A program made the translations under genes and the position numbers. Shown here one piece after another: positions 5,487 to 7,565 of a DNA stretch of 7,565 bases (position 1 is its first letter; every line of letters begins with the position of its first letter). Under the pieces are notes generated by a model. The model saw only the letters and a program-made list of their open reading frames with translations, ran no database searches and was not told the origin of the DNA. Source of the DNA: Chromatiaceae bacterium (lineage in GTDB: Bacteria > Pseudomonadota > Gammaproteobacteria > Chromatiales > Chromatiaceae); assembly GCA_016880695.1 (NCBI GenBank), contig JAEHCY010000276.1, forward strand, positions 1 through 7,565. The letters run 5' to 3'.

Positions 5487-6625
5487 CTCAAGAACCAGAA
5501 AAGCCAGCGGTGGCGCCAGCGCCAGTCGCCGCCGAGGAGTCCGCCTCGAGACCCGGAACGGGGACACGGGCCGGGGCAGTGATCCTGCTGGTCCTGATCG
5601 TTGGCAGCCTGCTCTGGTACTTCGCGGCGGATCGCCTGACCCCGCACACCTCGCAGGCCAGGGTGCAGGCCTTTGTGGTCCCGGTCGCCGCCGAGGTGGC
5701 GGGAAAGGTGCTGAAGGTGCACGTCAAGAACAATGATGACGTGCAGCGCGGGCAACCCCTGTTCGATATCGATCCAAGCCAGTACCAGATCGCGTTGCAG
5801 CGCAGCCGCTCCGATTACGAGTCGGTGCGCGGATCGGTCAATGCCTCGGCGGCGACCGTGGAAGCGGCCCGGGCCTCGCTGCAGGCGGCGCAGGCCAATC
5901 ACGTCAAGGCCGACAAGGATGCGACGCGGCAGGAACGGCTGTATGCCGAAGACCCCGGCGCCATCTCGGTGCGCCGGCTTGAGGTGGCGCAAGCGACCCG
6001 GGTTGAGGCCCGCAGCAAGGAGAAGGCCGCCGAGGCCGACTTGCGCAAGGCGCGGGAGGCCGCCGGCGAGAGCGGCGACAACAACGCCCAACTGCAAAGT
6101 GCCCGCTCGGCAATCGAGAAGGCCGAGCTCGATCTCAGTCGAACCCAGGTGGTCGCTCCCACGCGGGGTCTGGTGACCGACCTGCGCACCGATGCCGGCC
6201 AATTCGCACAGGCCGGTGCTCCGCTCATGACCCTGATCGCGATCCACGACCTCTGGATCAGCGCCGACCTGACCGAGAACAACCTCGGCAACCTCGACCC
6301 CGGCAACGAGGTGGCGATCGTCCTCGACGTGCTGCCCGGCGAAGTACTGAAGGGCCGGGTACGCAGCGTTGGCAGCGGCGTCAGCTCCGGCCAGCCGGCA
6401 CCCCCGGGAACGCTGCCGACGATCCAGAACAGCCGCGATTGGCTGCGCCAGGCGCAGCGCTTCCCGGTGGCGGTCGAGTTCGACGCTGCCGACGCCGAAC
6501 GCCTGCGCAGGGTCCGCATCGGCGGCCAGGCCGAGGTGATGGTGTTCACCGGCGACAACTTCCTGATGAACCTGCTCGGCGCGGGCTACATCCGGCTGAT
6601 GAGCCTGCTCTCCTACCTCTACTGA
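5483..6625 (+). CDS. HlyD/EmrA-family periplasmic adaptor (membrane fusion protein)
   Basis: This protein links the inner-membrane pump to the outer-membrane channel across the periplasm. The 380-residue product has a Pro/Ala-rich cytoplasmic tail (1-28) and one membrane anchor at about 29-49. The first half of the biotinyl-lipoyl domain follows (about 60-100, with VQAFVVPVAAEVAGKVLKVHV and GQPLFDIDPSQY). A long coiled-coil hairpin rich in Ala, Glu, Lys and Arg spans about 102-225. The second lipoyl half is at VVAPTRGLVTDL, and a beta-barrel region extends from about 240 to 360 (LWISADLTENNLGNLDPGNEV, then QRFPVAVEFD). The single N-terminal anchor and the QRFPV motif resemble EmrA/AaeA/YibH rather than RND-type AcrA lipoproteins. 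Its start codon overlaps the upstream stop by four bases, and the next gene starts 7 bases after its own stop. This order ties it to both neighbours as one export complex. Confidence 0.94.
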   Translation: MTQEPEKPAVAPAPVAAEESASRPGTGTRAGAVILLVLIVGSLLWYFAADRLTPHTSQARVQAFVVPVAAEVAGKVLKVHVKNNDDVQRGQPLFDIDPSQYQIALQRSRSDYESVRGSVNASAATVEAARASLQAAQANHVKADKDATRQERLYAEDPGAISVRRLEVAQATRVEARSKEKAAEADLRKAREAAGESGDNNAQLQSARSAIEKAELDLSRTQVVAPTRGLVTDLRTDAGQFAQAGAPLMTLIAIHDLWISADLTENNLGNLDPGNEVAIVLDVLPGEVLKGRVRSVGSGVSSGQPAPPGTLPTIQNSRDWLRQAQRFPVAVEFDAADAERLRRVRIGGQAEVMVFTGDNFLMNLLGAGYIRLMSLLSYLY

Positions 6626-6632
6626 GCGGCCG

Positions 6633-7565
6633 ATGATCGCCCCGGCGGATAAGGCGGTACTGCGGCTAGCGGTCGGACTCGGTCTGTCCGTCCTGATCGC
6701 CTACGGCCTGGCGTTGCAGATGCCCTACCTCGTCTGCCTGATGGCCATGATGCTCCTGTGCAAGCCGGGCCCGCCGATCGCGCCGGTCAAGGCCGCGGCC
6801 ATTGCCCTGCTGCTCGCCGGCCTGCTGGTAACGGGGGTGCTGATGGTCCCCCTGCTGGAAAACTACGCGCTGGCCGGCGTCGTGCTGACCGGCGCGATCC
6901 TGTACGCGCTGTTCTTCTTCGGCATCCGCACCGGCAACCCGCTGACCATGCTCCTCGTGGTGGCTTTCACGCTGATCCCGGTCGCCGGGGTGGCCGAGCA
7001 GGCGCTGGTGACGGTCATCAGCCTGACCATCGCCGTCGGGATCGCGGTCGGCGGCCTGGTCAGCGGCTTTTCGCATACCTTTTTTCCCGACGCGCCGGGA
7101 CCGGCCACGAAGGCGGCCAAGGCACCGCCCCCCAGCCGCGAGACGGCGAGCTGGATCGCGCTGCGCGGCACGCTGGTGGTGATGCCGGTGTTCGTTCTGG
7201 CGCTGACCGACCCCTCGTTCTATCTGGCGGCGATCATGAAGACCGCCGCTCTCGGGCAACAGGCGGGTTCCACCGACACGCGCTCGGCCGGCCGGGAACT
7301 GGTGGGATCGACCCTGATGGGGGCGGCCATGGCCCTGATCGTCTGGTTCGGCCTGTCGCTCTGGCCCAACCTGTGGATGCTGCTGCTGTGGATGATGGCG
7401 GCCGCCCTGTGGGCCGGCGCACGGCTCTTCGGGGTCAGGCGCACGGCCTACCCGCCCCTGTTCTGGAACGATGCGCTGATGACCCTGCTGATTCTGCTCG
7501 GCCCGGCAATCGAGGACAGCGCCGGCGGCACGGGGGTGCTGGGGGCGTCCGCCAGTCGTGTCTGC
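6633..7565 (+). CDS. FUSC-like inner-membrane protein, probably DUF2955 family (3' end missing)
   Basis: From ATG at 6633, 311 codons run open to the right edge. The protein has two hydrophobic halves separated by a hydrophilic linker (about 151-175). The first half has helices near 10-42, 52-74, 77-97, 102-118 and 122-146. The second has helices near 178-200, 225-243, 246-263 and 280-291. This halved layout, and the RELVGSTLMGAAM segment at 221-233 resembling the Arg...Gly-Thr...Gly motif of FUSC/AaeB proteins, point to the aromatic-acid exporter / fusaric-acid-resistance superfamily. Adjacency to an EmrA/AaeA-like adaptor makes DUF2955 the most likely family. It would be the inner-membrane component of the tripartite system. 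No strong Shine-Dalgarno precedes the start, so translation probably depends on coupling to the adaptor gene 7 bases upstream. The family call rests on layout and memory of the family, not on a search; substrate and energy source are unknown. Confidence 0.8.
   Translation, partial: MIAPADKAVLRLAVGLGLSVLIAYGLALQMPYLVCLMAMMLLCKPGPPIAPVKAAAIALLLAGLLVTGVLMVPLLENYALAGVVLTGAILYALFFFGIRTGNPLTMLLVVAFTLIPVAGVAEQALVTVISLTIAVGIAVGGLVSGFSHTFFPDAPGPATKAAKAPPPSRETASWIALRGTLVVMPVFVLALTDPSFYLAAIMKTAALGQQAGSTDTRSAGRELVGSTLMGAAMALIVWFGLSLWPNLWMLLLWMMAAALWAGARLFGVRRTAYPPLFWNDALMTLLILLGPAIEDSAGGTGVLGASASRVC

Overview
The window reads as chromosomal DNA from a fairly high-GC Proteobacterium. The Do-family periplasmic protease, the outer-membrane lipoprotein and the HlyD/outer-membrane-factor pair all require a Gram-negative envelope. 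Protein flavour suggests a beta- or gammaproteobacterium, but the sequence does not settle the lineage. No tRNA, rRNA, CRISPR array, transposase or phage gene is visible.

Layout. The left third (1-2287) is on the minus strand. A Do/HtrA periplasmic serine protease gene is followed, after a 124-base gap, by an OmpR/PhoB-type response regulator that runs off the left edge. The gap holds a strong 13-bp hairpin and a possible extended -10 promoter for the regulator. The middle (2288-2783) is a 496-base divergent intergenic region, visibly less GC-rich than its flanks. It contains a degP leader with a 12-bp hairpin, a possible 47-codon small ORF with a good ribosome-binding site, and a roughly 96-base imperfect palindrome just upstream of the rightward operon. 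The right part (2784-7565) is a tightly packed plus-strand operon of four genes: an AI-2E/PerM-type permease, a NodT-type TolC-like outer-membrane lipoprotein, a HlyD/EmrA-type periplasmic adaptor, and an FUSC-like (probably DUF2955) inner-membrane protein cut by the right edge. Junctions are 12 bases, a 4-base ATGA overlap, and 7 bases.

How the genes fit together. The last three genes of the right operon supply the outer-membrane channel, the periplasmic adaptor and an inner-membrane partner expected of a tripartite efflux system. The closest known arrangement is the AaeAB/FUSC class of aromatic-acid or small-molecule exporters. The leading AI-2E-family permease is an unusual extra membrane component whose contribution is not known. 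The left block pairs envelope protein quality control with a two-component regulator, so the whole window has an envelope-stress and export theme. Whether the regulator controls the divergent pump operon cannot be told from the sequence.

No entirely new system is provable here. The best candidates for follow-up are the four-gene permease plus tripartite-pump operon and the structured elements of the divergent intergenic region.
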